Source of the DNA: Elymus sibiricus
Taxonomy: Eukaryota > Streptophyta > Magnoliopsida > Poales > Poaceae
Reading direction: 5' to 3'
Assembly: GCA_039707655.1 (NCBI GenBank)
Contig: CM077665.1
Coordinates: 77,997,954 to 78,061,953 of the forward strand
Length of the DNA: 64,000 bases
Position numbers and translations under genes: made by a program. The notes under the pieces were generated by a model. It worked only from the letters and a program-made list of their open reading frames with translations. It searched no databases and was not told where the DNA came from. This document shows, piece by piece, positions 1-11,833 of the stretch (within the stretch, counting starts at the first letter, position 1; the number at the start of each line of letters is the position of its first letter).

Positions 1-219
1 ACCATGACGAACAACGAGCTCCATTATAAGTTTCAACAAATGATGGGTGAACAGGTGCAAGAATTGGTGACAAGTCCTGGAGAGGCCATGGAGAAGCTAG
101 ATGGTTTGGAGAAGACATTTGACACCAAGATGGACACCAAGTTCAGTGAGGTGCTTGCACATCTACCACCACTAGCTGCAGCTATCGTCCCTCTCCAACA
201 ACAACAACAACAACAACAA

Positions 220-259
<40 letters not shown>

Positions 260-374
260 AACAACATCGCCCGAATTTTGCAGGATGAGCACAACGTGTG
301 CCTATCGAGCAAGGCCAAAATTCTGGTCTCGTTGCTACTGCTACTACTGTTGCAGTTTCTGTGGCTATTGTTGC
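1..374 (+). pseudogene. Retrotransposon gag-like fragment with polyglutamine tract, 5' part
   Basis: An open frame begins with ATG at 4 and runs into a CAA repeat coding for glutamine. It then stops at an in-frame TAA (259-261), with a second in-frame TGA at 286-288. Beyond the stops the same frame stays open and alanine/valine-rich up to 374, where the minus-strand element at 375-20176 begins. The frame resumes at 20182 with an acidic Asp/Tyr/Glu-rich stretch, so this is one gene split by that insertion. The hydrophilic N-terminus (MTNNELHYKF...) with a Lys/Asp-rich heptad-like stretch, followed by low complexity, resembles grass Gypsy gag leaders. No zinc knuckle or protease is visible in the window. 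The gag identity is an inference; the split and the stops are seen directly. Confidence 0.5.
196..258 (+). repeat. (CAA)n trinucleotide repeat
   Basis: About 20 CAA units with one AAA interruption, in frame with the gag-like ORF, where they code for polyglutamine. The tract ends at a TAA that is one base change from CAA. Confidence 0.9.
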
Positions 375-3271
375 TGAAAGGACCACGATGTCGCCTAGAG
401 GGGGGGTGAATAGGCATTTTAAAAACTTCTAAGGATTTGGCTTTATCCTAATGCGGAAATAAACTAAGAGGATACTTGTCAAGCACAAATCCTAAATATA
501 CTAGGCTCAACTAAGTGCAACAACAACTTAATCTAAACAAGATGAGCACAACAAGGATGCTAACAAGCACAAGTAAGTTACACAAACTTACTTGAACAAT
601 ATCACGATATGTGGAAGTGTAAGACACAAGTTAACAATTCACACTAATCACAAGTTACATCAATAATAGCAAGTATGAATTGTTGGATATAATGTGTAGG
701 CCTGAATAATCTCTACAAGGAAATAGCCAACACAATATAATGAGGACAACAATATATAGTGAATGTATGCTCAAGTAGCCAATGTAAACCACAAGTAAGG
801 AGTTAGGGTTAGGGATAACCAAAGTCACAGAGACGAGGATGTATCCCGATGTTCACTTCCTTGGAGGGAAGCTAGTCACCGTTAGAGAGGTGGATGTTAC
901 CACGAAGGCACACCAATGCCACGAAGGCTCACCCTATTCTCCTTGAGATATCACCACGAAGGCGATTCCCAACCACTAGTGGTAGACCTTGAGGCGGCCT
1001 CCAAGCCTTCACAAACTTTCCGGGGGACAAATCACAAGTTGATTCCTCACCGGAGCACTCCTACCGCCTAGGAGTCTCCAACCTCCCAGAGTAACAAGAT
1101 CAAGGGGAAAATGCTCAAGACTTGCTCAAATCACAAATTGTTTTGGTCAAAAGAGAGAGGAGGAGTGGATGTATGCTTGGATAAAATCTCTCTCAAGAAC
1201 TCTCAAAAATCTCTTCGGGATTTACCACAAGAATGCTCAAATGCCTCTCTCTCAAATCCCACCAAAAGCAACTAATGCTATGGAGGGATGGGAGAGGAGA
1301 GGAACAATGGAGGAGGTCAACAAATGAACACTAGATCCATGGGATAGTTTTCCCCCAAATGGATTGGAGCTTTGAGGCTTGGGGGAGGAGGAGAGAGCTC
1401 AAAACAATGGGGAAATCTCAGATCCAAAAGCTCTAACTCGTTGGGGAAGAAGGGTACCTTATATAGTGCCCCACCAAATCTGCCCGTTATGCATAGAAAA
1501 ATGTAGCCCGGAACTTCTGGGCTTGCCCGGAATTTCCGGGCTCCCAATTGGGGCAGATGGTGTAAACTTTCTGGTTAGCCTGGAACTTGCCCCGGAACCT
1601 GCCCGAAACTTCTTGCCCCCGGAACTTCCGGGTAGGCCCGGAACTTCCGGGCTCCCTTGGGGCCAGGTTTTCACAAACTTTCTGTTTAGCCCGGAACTTC
1701 CGGGGTGTCAAGCCCGGAACTTCTGGCCCCCCAATAAACAGTCAGCATTCTAAAAGTAAAACATGCATAACTTTTACATACTGACTCCGATTTTGATGAT
1801 TTTGGGCTCGTTTTGTAGCTATTGAAAAGCCCCAGGCCCTCACATAGAGAACCACCCAATATCAAACAAAATGGATGATGCAATTAATGCAAAGGTTTGA
1901 TCATAGAATTTGGGGAACCCTTTTGGCGTATGGTTTTACTTTGGGATATATGATAGGAGTGGAATTTGTGTGTAGAAGATGTTGACTTGAGCAAGTCCAT
2001 CATGAAACCCTTTGATCCCCTCTTAATAGTGCGGGATCCCTATAACTCAAGAATAATAAAATAGCTATACTAGATAGCCTCCGAAAATCCATTCTTGGGC
2101 ATATATCCTTTTCGATGGTCGTTGATCCATGCAACTACAACCAAAGGAACTAATACCTTTGACTTGAGCATTCCACTTGAGCTTGATGTTGACATTTATT
2201 CTTGGCTCAAGATGGAAGCATAGCGTTGGTGAAGTCTTCAAGTAGCTCACACATACACAATGTGGGAAGCCTTGCTTTGTATTCATCTTCACTTGTGTCC
2301 ATCATGTGAACATCCACAAGCTTCAAGCATGTAATCCTTCGGGATGGTTATCTTGAACTTGCCCTTGTCAACCATGAACATGATCACTTGATGTCACCAT
2401 CTCATGGACACTTGGAATCTCACTCTCTTGACGCGAGCCTATGAGAATAACCTAACCCTCATAAACATAGAAAACACATAGTATGGGTTAGTACACAAAG
2501 TGCAATTGACAATTACTTACCATACCACAAGATCCCATGTGGTACATCATTTGTGCTTGTGTGATGACCATCTTGGAGTTAAATCTTTGATCTTCATCTT
2601 GGTCAGCATTTATCTTTGATCCATGATTAATCTTGATGTCTTGAAGGCTCTGTTAATCTCTTCACTATTATTTATTGCTTCAAGACATGATCACCAATAT
2701 CTCAATTCACCTTGGCAATATCAAGTTTCTACATGAATATCATATTGTCCATCACTTGCTCGTTTTCATGCTCCAACATAGTATCTTGAGAGGCACAGTG
2801 AATTCTTTACTTGAATTACTTTCTTAAAGACATAAACATCCATGAGTCAACATATGAGCTCATCATGATCCTATCTTCAAGCCATATGTAGAATTATTCT
2901 CTTTAATCATTCTCTCAAGATCTTGATTCATCATGGTTCAACCCATAAGCTTAAGCATGACAACCTCTAAGATACTCAATGAACTCCATATAGATCACAT
3001 CTTGTTTTTCACATGGATTTTATCTTGATCATATTGATTTAATCATTGACCTCAATCTTGATGAAACATCTTTATGCAGATGACATTCATTCCTAACTCA
3101 TTCAATCTTCTTATTGCATTACCCATGGAACAAACATCCTTCAGTTCATCCAATATTCTTCATGCATTGCCAATGGGAATTTCCTTCAAATGTATATCTC
3201 AATGCAAACATTAGTCAATTAGGATTGTCATTAATTACCAAAACCACACATGGGGACTACATGCACTTTCA
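375..3271 (-). repeat. Left LTR (3' LTR) of the gag-only Copia element
   Basis: Direct repeat of 17262-20176, 2897 bp, with TG...CA ends. My by-eye comparison finds roughly 70 differences, about 2.5 percent, plus short indels. It contains a promoter-like TATA on the minus strand and an array of CCCGGAACTTCCGGG-type palindromes just upstream of it. Short ORFs inside are by-products of these repeats. Confidence 0.9.
1459..1735 (-). promoter_or_regulatory. TATA box (minus strand) preceded by palindromic CCGGAA/TTCCGG array
   Basis: On the minus strand CTATATAAG (1459-1466) is a clean TATA box. Directly upstream of it (1507-1730) lie about eight copies of a 15-bp palindrome, consensus CCCGGAACTTCCGGG. 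They occur at irregular spacing, some with one arm changed. The promoter role is inferred from position within the LTR; the motifs are seen. Confidence 0.6.
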
Positions 3272-3290
3272 ATCTCCCCCATTTTGGTAG
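3272..3290 (-). other. Polypurine tract
   Basis: On the minus strand the bases next to the 3' LTR read AAAATGGGGGAGAT. This is the usual primer for plus-strand DNA synthesis in LTR elements. It confirms the minus orientation together with the primer-binding site at 17248-17259. Confidence 0.8.
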
Positions 3291-4832
3291 TTGATGACAA
3301 TCTCAATAAGAGGATTTATATAATGAATTTTGACACAAGTATGCCATTTATCCGTGGATAAATTGTATACTTGCGATGGTTTTGATAGCGTCAAGTGTCA
3401 CAAAGATACTTGAGTTTATCACACTCGGTGTACTAACATCAAAATACTACACAAGTATATCATGTTGGTAGAACCACAATATATAGAGAAAGCTTCCCCA
3501 TAATATATGCATGTGTGAATGAACTTTGAATTTACTTGCATATATTGGTTGACATACACTAGGTGGAGTTTTCTCTATATATATTCATTCATGCAATAAA
3601 CATATATAACTAGGTTAAATATGCATGAAGGACAATAAGCCATAAGCACTTTTAAATTATCTTAAATCCTCTAAACTTCTCCCCCATTGGCAACAGATGC
3701 CCAAATGGGACAAATCTCGAAGACAATGAGTTCCTCCTTAAAGTATGAATATTACAAGATGTGAGTGAAATAAAATGCACATATTCAATGACAATAAATT
3801 TGAGGAGCTCGGGATCTTGAGATTGCACTATATTTTGGACAAGATATAATATGAATATCTAATTCGATCATCATGATAAGTATGGGTCCAAACTACATCC
3901 AAACACATGAGTGCACAAGATTATATTCAAACCATACAAGCACTCACTTCACAACCTCTTACCAAGACCATCAATGAATCGAGAAGGAAACAACCAAGTG
4001 ACTGGTAAGGATCAAGAGATATGAAGGAAAGATGGGATCTTTCTTATGTGCAAAATTTTTTAAGTGGAGAATAGTAGTCTATGTGTCCACAAAGAAACTT
4101 GCATAGATAAAATAGTCACAATTTATAAGAACATGATATGCACAAGTGAATCCATTATTATACACTTGTGATCCTAACATAAGAGCAAGGCACATGGAAC
4201 AAAGCACATGGCACAAATTGATCTCATTTGTATAACAATGAATTATTAGGTAAGATAGCAAATACCACAAACAAATAGAGTGATTTTGCAATTTCATAAA
4301 AAAATGCACATGAGAGAACATTTTAGGAATTGGCATGCAATGAATTTCTTAATTGGCATGTTTTGGGATAAGTGAATCATGAATATGATTTTATATCCCC
4401 ATTAGATGCTTCTACTCAACTGTCTAACCACTCCAATAGAGTGTTTTCAAGAACACGCGAGAAAACACAAATAAAATATGTACTATTACATGCTATGATG
4501 CAACCTACACAAGGTTGACTCTATTTATATACATGCATGAAGTAAATACTTGTTACCGGGAAAGCATTGGTATGGGGTAGTATCCAATGAGTCATATAAT
4601 CTTGGCTGTAATTCCCTCATGGTGACACCACCTTCTTTATGAATAAGCCAAGACAACAATGTTTCTCCATTATACCTAAATCACTTTTAAGTACAATATG
4701 GTCCCCAAACTTATTGGGTCTGAAGTAGTTAGTCAAACTACAAAATATAGGGCAAAACCACTCAATTATGTGCATATAGATATGAGTTTGAATTTCATGC
4801 ACATCTTAGCTATTAAGAATATGACGGATTTA

Positions 4833-4901
<69 letters not shown>

Positions 4902-6100
4902 CAAATAAAGTAAACAAGGCATGCGAATTTACACTTAGTAAATATGCATGCACACACCTACCAAAATTCAAAGAGATACAAATTGGACAAATGAACACAT
5001 AACCCGTTAATACTTCCAATAACATCACTAATCGTTCATGTTGTCCAAAATAAATCAAAGTGTCAAATCAACATATGATAGCACACAAAGTTCAACACAT
5101 GAACCAAGCAAAACCAATGAGCATATAGGATATGCATGGCACATATTCTTACATGCATATCTCACTTAAGTAGATATACTATAGTACAAGTAGTAAGATA
5201 CTAACTCCCATAATACCATAAAAACTAGTAATATGAATTCAAACAAAGGTATGGGAGATTACCAGGAAGCAAATGAATTACTCGGCTATATATAAAATGC
5301 AAGTAGAAGCAAAAGCCGATATTAAGATGACCATCAAAATCTACCATACAAGGAATACCATGTGTAAGATAACACAATGGCATTTTGAATTACAATTCAG
5401 TGATAGATTCCAAATAAGCACAAGATCATCTATACTCACACACATCTAAGGAATGAAACAACAAAATAATTATTATGCAAATAGAGACGTGTTGAGAATA
5501 GCAAGCCATAGAGATATAAGAAAATCTCAATAATAGATTCTAAGTGTCATTCATCAATTGTTCATATTAACAAGGATTGTGATATGCACAAAGCATATCA
5601 TTCCCCCAATAAACTTCAAATGAACTTGGCATACCACATAGTAACTAGATAATCTTGCACTATAAATACTAGATGATATCCAAAATATACACATTTTAGG
5701 TTTGTGATGTGCATAGAGCATAACACTCCCCCATAATGTGATGATCCATTAATATCTCAAAAGGGCCCGATAAGATGCAACCAAGATGCAATGAAGGCTC
5801 TAGACTACACACACACACACAACTATATGACGTGCATAACAACCTACACATGCTAGATAACACCAATCAAGCATACTAGGAGGCACAACATATACAAATA
5901 CATGCTAGGTACAAAACCTAAACATGAGTGGGGCTAGTAACTTTCAATGTAGACAATATATACAAGTTACCGCCAAGAGAGGCATTGGAACGACAAATAT
6001 GATGGTAATCTTCTTGACTTGGCTTGAACCATAATAAATGGTGAAATAATTTTTCTTCATGAACTAGCCAAGTCTCCAATGCCCTCCACACACCTATTGA
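3291..6100 (-). other. Non-coding AT-rich interior in place of pol
   Basis: This 2.8 kb stretch lies between the gag stop and the polypurine tract, where a full Copia element would carry pol. All six frames are broken by frequent stops. I see no DTG protease, HHCC/DDE integrase, YVDD RT or RNase H motif. It contains a long AT microsatellite (4835-4896) and a short CA repeat near 5807-5821. It is either very old pol decay or, more likely, a large deletion or replacement typical of LARD-type elements. Confidence 0.6.
4835..4896. repeat. (AT)31 microsatellite
   Basis: A pure run of about 62 bases of alternating A and T inside the gag-only element. It is self-complementary and probably variable in length between lines. 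Confidence 0.97.
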
Positions 6101-8110
6101 TCAAGTTTGAGCTTGATGGTCCCCAACCAAGTTGGGTCCTAAGAAGTTAGTAACAATAGGCTTGGCAACCCAAATGGTCTTATCCACTTCCAAACCACTT
6201 TGGGCACCAACATACTTGGCAAACAAATTGCCAAAATTATCCTTCCTAAGTGAATAATGATCATTGATAATTGTAGGCTTAGAGATGTTACCATTGGGAC
6301 ATGATGAAGCTATGTGTCCCTTCTTACGACAAATATAGCAACATGTACTCCCCCTTATCTTCTTCTTCTTTACTTTCTCAACTTGGGGAGAAATAACATG
6401 TTTCATCATGTATAGTGGCCGTTCTTCACCATGAGGTTGAGGTTGAGGCCGCTTCTCATGTAACTTATCTTTATAAGCCCTTCTCTTCAATGGACAAGAT
6501 CTCACATGATGTCCAACCTTTTTGCACTTAAAGGAAGAAATGTTGGACTCGCTATTGGCTTGCTCTTGTCCCTTTTTATTGTTCTTGGACTTCTTGTTGT
6601 TGGAGTGAAAACTATGTCCATCATCACACTTTTCTAAGTCTTTCTTCAAAATAGTGACTTGGGCCTTGAGCTCATTAATTTCTTCTACATGGTTAGTTTC
6701 AACACTAGAGACAAGAGGACTAGTGGAAGTAGAAACTTCGTGGTTAGAGCAACAAGACAAGGCGAGCAATTCATCATGTGTGGTAATAATATGAGAGGTG
6801 GATGAATTGCAAGGATTAGCACATGGCAATAAAGCATTTAGAGTAGATGTGCTAATGTTCACATGAGACTCACAAGATTTTACTTTGGTGATCATAGTTT
6901 CATGTGCTAACTTTAGCTCACTATGAGAGATTAGAAGATCCTCATGAATGTCCAAGAGATTTTCATGGATTTCTTCGAATTTCCCATAATTGCTTGTTAG
7001 CAAAGCAAGTTGAGTACATAGCTCAACATTCTCCTTCAAAGTTGATGCTTCACATGAGGTAGAGTTAGATGCACAAGTATCATTGACAATATGAGAGGAG
7101 AAAGTAGTAATTAGAGACTTATCATGAGTAGATTGAAACTCCTCATGAATCTTAGAGATTTTTATGAGGTCTCCCTTGATATTATTGCATTCAAGGAGAA
7201 GGAGCTCAAAATCCTCTTTAAGTTTACCATGAAGAATTTCAATCTCTTCTTTTGAAGATCTTAAGTCTCTAAATGTTTGATGAGCCTTAGCAAGTTCATG
7301 TTCAAGTTGTTCACTTTTAGCTTGCTCATTTATAAATAAGTCATTACGTTTTTCAAAGCAAGCAATAACATCTTGAAACCTTTTATAAGTATTATTTTTA
7401 GCTCTATGAAGAATTTTCCCAATCTCACAGAGATTTTCAGTCAAGTCATCATCATCATCCTCACTACAAATATCATCATTATCACTAAGAGAATATGATA
7501 CCTCACCATTACCTCTTGCCACGAGGCACATGTGAACAAAGGGGGTTGATGATGATACTTTTGGAGAATAAAGTTATTCATCAATCAAGAGTGCCTCATT
7601 TTTCTTGATTTCCTCTAAATGGTTAGTCATAGAACAACTAGAGGAAACCAAGGCATTTTGATCATGGCAACATGGGAGAGCAAGCATATTATCATAAACA
7701 TTTGTCAAGGAACTCTTAGGTGATATGCATGGACTATCAACACAATAATTTATACTATTTGTGGTGCTAGATATGCCCAAGTCCATAGAAGATACAACAC
7801 TAGCATCTACGCAAGCAAGATCATTAATAATGAGCTTAACACCATCATCACACGATATTTCTTCACTCACCATGTCATTACCTTGTGGCATGCCACATGT
7901 CGGTGGAGTGGAAGATGTTGACGTGTGCAAGTAATCGGAGGTGGAAGCAATAGAGAGCTCTTCATGATAGAAAAATGTAGAGAGCTCCTCCATCAACTCC
8001 TTCAACATAATATTGTCTTCATCAAGATTGGACCCACCATATATATCTTCGAGTTTGGTCCAAACCTCATGAGCCGACTTGCAAGTCGAGATTGACTAAA
8101 ACACTTCAAG
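6101..8110 (-). pseudogene. gag: Copia-type gag, main part, with coiled coil and zinc knuckle
   Basis: One minus-strand frame runs from the Angela insertion point to the stop at 6101, broken by TAG (8095-8097) and TAA (7574-7576). The first part keeps a Copia-gag-like stretch (KSAHEVWTKLEDIYGG). A long Glu/Lys/His-rich region with heptad character follows, probably coiled coil. Near the C-terminus there are two knuckles. The first has lost its first cysteine (SSFKCKKVGHHVRSC). The second, CYICRKKGHIASSC, is a perfect CX2CX4HX4C. The tail WVAKPIVTNFLGPN resembles the linker before protease in SIRE-type polyproteins, but the frame stops there. Gag forms the virus-like particle and binds RNA. 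As it stands it would yield only fragments. Confidence 0.75.
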
Positions 8111-8115
8111 GCTTA
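8111..8115. other. Target-site duplication GCTTA (left copy)
   Basis: GCTTA immediately before the Angela LTR is repeated at 16985-16989 immediately after it. This 5-bp duplication proves insertion of Angela into the gag-only element. Confidence 0.95.
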
Positions 8116-9906
8116 TGTTGGAAATATTCCCTAGAGGCAATAATAAAAGTAGTTATTATTATATTTCCTTGTTCATGATAATCGTTTATTATCCATGCTA
8201 TAACTGTATTAATTGGAAACACTGATACATGTGTGGATACATAGACAACACTGTGTCCCTAATGTGCCTCTAGTAGACTAGCTTGTTGATCAAAGATGGT
8301 CAAGGTTTCCTAGCCATAGACATGAGATGTCATTTGATAACAGGATCACACCATTAGGAGAATGATGTGATGGACGAGACCCAAACTATGAACGTAGCAT
8401 ATGATCGTGTCAGTTTATTGCTATAGTTTTCTGCATGTCAAGTATCTGTTCCAATGACCATGAGATCATGCAACTCACTGACACCGGAGGAGTACCTTAT
8501 GTGTATCAAACGTCGCAACGTAACTGGGTGACTATAAAGATGCTCTACAGGTATCTCCAAGGGTGTCTGTTGAGTGGGCATGGATCAAGACTAGGATTTG
8601 TTACTCTGTGTGACGGAGAGGTATCTCGGGGCCCACTCGGTAATACAACATCACAACAAGCCTTGCAAGCAATGTGACTAAAAGTGTTAGCCACGGGATC
8701 TTGTATTACGGAACGAGTAAAGATACTTGCCAGTAACGAGATTGAACTAGGTATAGAGATACCGACGATCGAATCTCGGGCAAGTAACATACCGAAGAAC
8801 AAAGGGAACAGCATACGGGATTAACTGAATCTTTGACATAGAGGTTCAAACGATAAAGATCTTCGTAGAATATGTAGGAACCAATATGGGCATCCAGGCC
8901 CCGCTATTGGTTATTGACCGTAGAGGTGTCTCGGTCATGTCTACATAGTTCTCGAACCCGCAGGGTCTGCACACTTAAGGTTCGGTGACGTTTCGGTATA
9001 GTTGAGTTATGTATGTTGGTGACCGAAGGTTGTTCAGAGTCCCGGATGAGATCCCGGACGTCACGAGGAGCTCCGAAATGGTCCGGAGGTAAAGATTGAT
9101 ATATAGGAAAGTGGTGTTTGAACTCCGGAAAAGTTTCGGGCATTTCCGACAGTGTACCGGGAGTGACGAATGGGTTCCGAGGGTCCACCAAGTGGACCCA
9201 CCACACCCCAAGAGAGCCACATGGGCCTTAGGGTGGTGCACCAGCCCCTGGTGGGCTGGGCGGCCAGCCCAAGTGGGCCTATGCGGCTGGGATTTTGGGG
9301 AAAGGAAAGTCCAAGTGGGCAAGGGAAGGAATCCTACTAGGAGTAGGATTGGAGGTGGACTCCTCCACCTCCACCTCCTTCGGCCGACTCCTAGGAGATC
9401 CCTAGGTCAGCCAGCTCCTCCCCTCCCTCCTATGTATACTACAGGGGAGAGAGGGCAGCAGCACAAGAAACCCTAGCCACGGTGCAGCCCTCTCTCCCCG
9501 ATAGATCAAATCCTCTAGTTTCAGCGGCGCTTAGGCGAAGCCCTGCTGGAATAGTTCCACCACCGCCGCCGCCGCGCCGTCGCGCTGCCGGAGAACTCAT
9601 CTACCTCTCCGCTCCCTCTTGCTGGATCAAGAAGGCGGAGATCATCATCGAGCTGTACGTGTGCTGAACTCGGAGGTGTCGTCCGTTCGGCGCTAGATCG
9701 GGACGGATCGTGATTGGATCGCGGGACGCTCGGCGATTTGGATCGCGAAGACGTTCGACAACATCAACCGCGTTTCTTAACGTTTCCCGCTTAGCGATCT
9801 ACAAGGGTATGTAGATCCACTCTCCCTCTCATAGATGCTCGTCACCATGGATATATCTTGCGTGTGCGTAGGAAATTTTTTGTTTCCCATGCAACGTTCC
9901 CCAACA
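8116..9906 (+). repeat. 5' LTR of Angela element
   Basis: Length is 1791 bp, a direct repeat of 15202-16984. The TATA position reads TATGTATA at 9431-9438, while the 3' LTR keeps TATATATA at 16517-16524. A run of CCGGAA/TTCCGG-like half-sites lies around 9060-9165, upstream of that TATA. A CCGCCGCCG run near 9560 is 12 bp longer than in the 3' LTR. Confidence 0.95.
9431..9438 (+). promoter_or_regulatory. Degraded TATA box of the Angela 5' LTR
   Basis: TATGTATA stands where the 3' LTR and the minus-strand Angela copy have TATATATA. In BARE-1-type elements the LTR promoter sits here, so this base change probably weakens transcription. Confidence 0.55.
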
Positions 9907-9921
9907 GTGGCATCATGAGCT
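9907..9921 (+). other. Primer-binding site, tRNA-iMet type, degenerate
   Basis: The bases right after the 5' LTR read GTGGCATCATGAGCT. They resemble the usual TGGTATCAGAGC primer site with a substitution and an insertion. Confidence 0.6.
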
Positions 9922-11167
9922 AGGTCTATGTGTAGATGAGATCACGAGTAGAACACAAAGGAGTTTGTGGGAATTGATGCTCAGATTGCTTCCTCCCTTA
10001 GTCATTTTTTGATTCAGCGGTATTGTGGGATGAAGCGGCCCGGACCAACATTACTCGTACGCTTACGAAAGACCGGTTCCATCAACTGACATGTAACTTT
10101 GTTGCATAAAGATGGCTGGCGGGTGTTTGTCTCTCCCACTTTAGTTGGATCGGAGTCGACAAAGGCGGTCCTTGAGAAGGTTGAATAGCAATTTGCGTAT
10201 CACCGTTGTGGTTTTTGCGTAGGTAAGAATTGTTCTTGCTAGATACCCGTAGCAGCCACGTAAAACATGCAACAACAATTAGAGGACGTCTAACTTGTTT
10301 TTGCAGGGTATGTTGTGATGTGATATGGCCAATTACATGATGAGATATATGTGATGTATGAGATGATCATGTATTGTATAGAACATCACGACTTGCATGT
10401 CGATGAGTACGGCAACCGGCAGGAGCCATAGGGTTGTCTTTAATTTATTTTTGCTGTTTTGCTTTACTTTATCGCTATGAGTTAGCAATAGTCGTAGAAG
10501 CAACAGTTGGCACGACAACCTCATGGCGACACGTTGATGGAGATCAAGATGACGGAGATCATGGTGTCATGCCGGTGACGATGGAGATCATGCCGGTGCT
10601 TTGGAGATGGAGATCAAAAGCACAAGTTCATGGCCATATCATGTCACTTATGATTTGCATGTGATGTTAATCCTTTTATGCATCTTATTTTGCTTAGGAC
10701 GACGGTAGCATTATAAGGTGATCCCTCACTTAAATTTCAAGATAAAATTGTGTTCTCCTCGAGTGTGCACCGTTGCGAAAGTTCGTCGTTTCGAGACACC
10801 ACGTGATGATCGGGTATGATAGACTCTACGTTCGTATACAACGGGTGCAAGCCAGTGTTGCACGTGCGGAACACTCGGGTTAAACTTGACGAGCCTAGCA
10901 TGTACATACAAGGCCTCGGAACACAAGAGACCGAAAGGTCGAACATGATTCATATAGTAGATATGATCAACATGAAGATGTTCACCATTGAAACCATCTC
11001 AACTCACGTGATAATCGGACTTGAGTTGGTGAATTTGGATCATGTGACCCTCGAATGACCGGAGGGATGTCAATTTGAGTGGGAGTTTTTTAAGTAATAT
11101 GATTAACTAAACTCATTATCTTGAACAATAGTCTAAGTTGTCTTTGCAAAATTTATGTTGTAGATCA
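9922..11167 (+). other. Untranslated leader of Angela
   Basis: A 1.2 kb leader without a long ORF. It is collinear on the opposite strand with about 55620-56850 of the second Angela copy. BARE-1-type elements are known for such long leaders, thought to hold packaging and dimerisation signals. Confidence 0.7.
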
Positions 11168-11833
11168 ATGGCTCGCGCAGTAGCACCCCTGAATTTTAAT
11201 GCGTTCCTAGAGAAAGCTAAGTTGAAAGATGATGGAAGTAACTTTGTGGACTGGGCCCGTAATCTAAGGATTATCCTTACGGCTTCCCAAAAGGCTTATG
11301 TCCTTGATGCACCGCTTGGTGATCCACCCGCTCCAGTAGAGTCTCCAGACGTTGCGAACGCCTGGCAGGCTCGTTCTGATGATTACTCAATGGTTCAATG
11401 TGCAATGTTGTATGGCTTAGAACCGGGACTTCAAAGACGTTTTGAACGTCATGGAGCATATGATATGTTCCTGGATTTGAAGTTTATCTTTCAGAAGAAT
11501 GCCCGGATCGAGAGGTATGAGACCTCCGATAAGTTCTATGCCTGCAAGATGGAGGAGAACGGGTCTGTCAGTGAACACATACTCAAAATGTCTGGGTATT
11601 CCACCCGTCTGGCTGAATTGGGAATGCCCCTTCCAGCAGAGGCGATCACTGACAGAGTTCTTCAATCATTGCCAGCTAGCTACAAGAGCTTCGTGTTGAA
11701 CTATAACATGCACGGGATGAACAAGTCAGTCGCCGAGCTGTTTGCGATGTTGAAAGTTGTTGATTCTAAGATTCAGAAGGAGCATCAAGTGTTGATGGTC
11801 AATAAAACCACTAGTTTCAAGAAGAATGTCTAG
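11168..11833 (+). pseudogene. gag: Angela gag, N-terminal segment ending in premature TAG
   Basis: The start is taken at the ATG of MARAVAPLNF at 11168, the usual Angela/BARE gag start. An upstream ATG at 11138 would only add leader residues. The protein matches the Copia gag architecture: an N-terminal LDGSNFVDW-like motif (here DDGSNFVDW), then a helical UBN2-type region, then a basic linker (TTSFKK). A TAG at 11831-11833 ends it just before the zinc knuckle. The frame stays open after the TAG and joins the pol segment, so this is one polyprotein with a nonsense mutation. Gag assembles the cytoplasmic particle around element RNA. Confidence 0.85.

Noticed and set aside
33..417. Minus-strand frames with poly-Cys or poly-Leu near the window start
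   Set aside because: Shadow translations of the CAA repeat.
1507..1730. CRISPR-like array of regularly similar units
   Set aside because: Units are short palindromes at irregular spacing inside an LTR of a plant retrotransposon, with no leader or cas genes.
4698..5058. ORFs with repeated YIYIYI on both strands
   Set aside because: Translations of the AT microsatellite.
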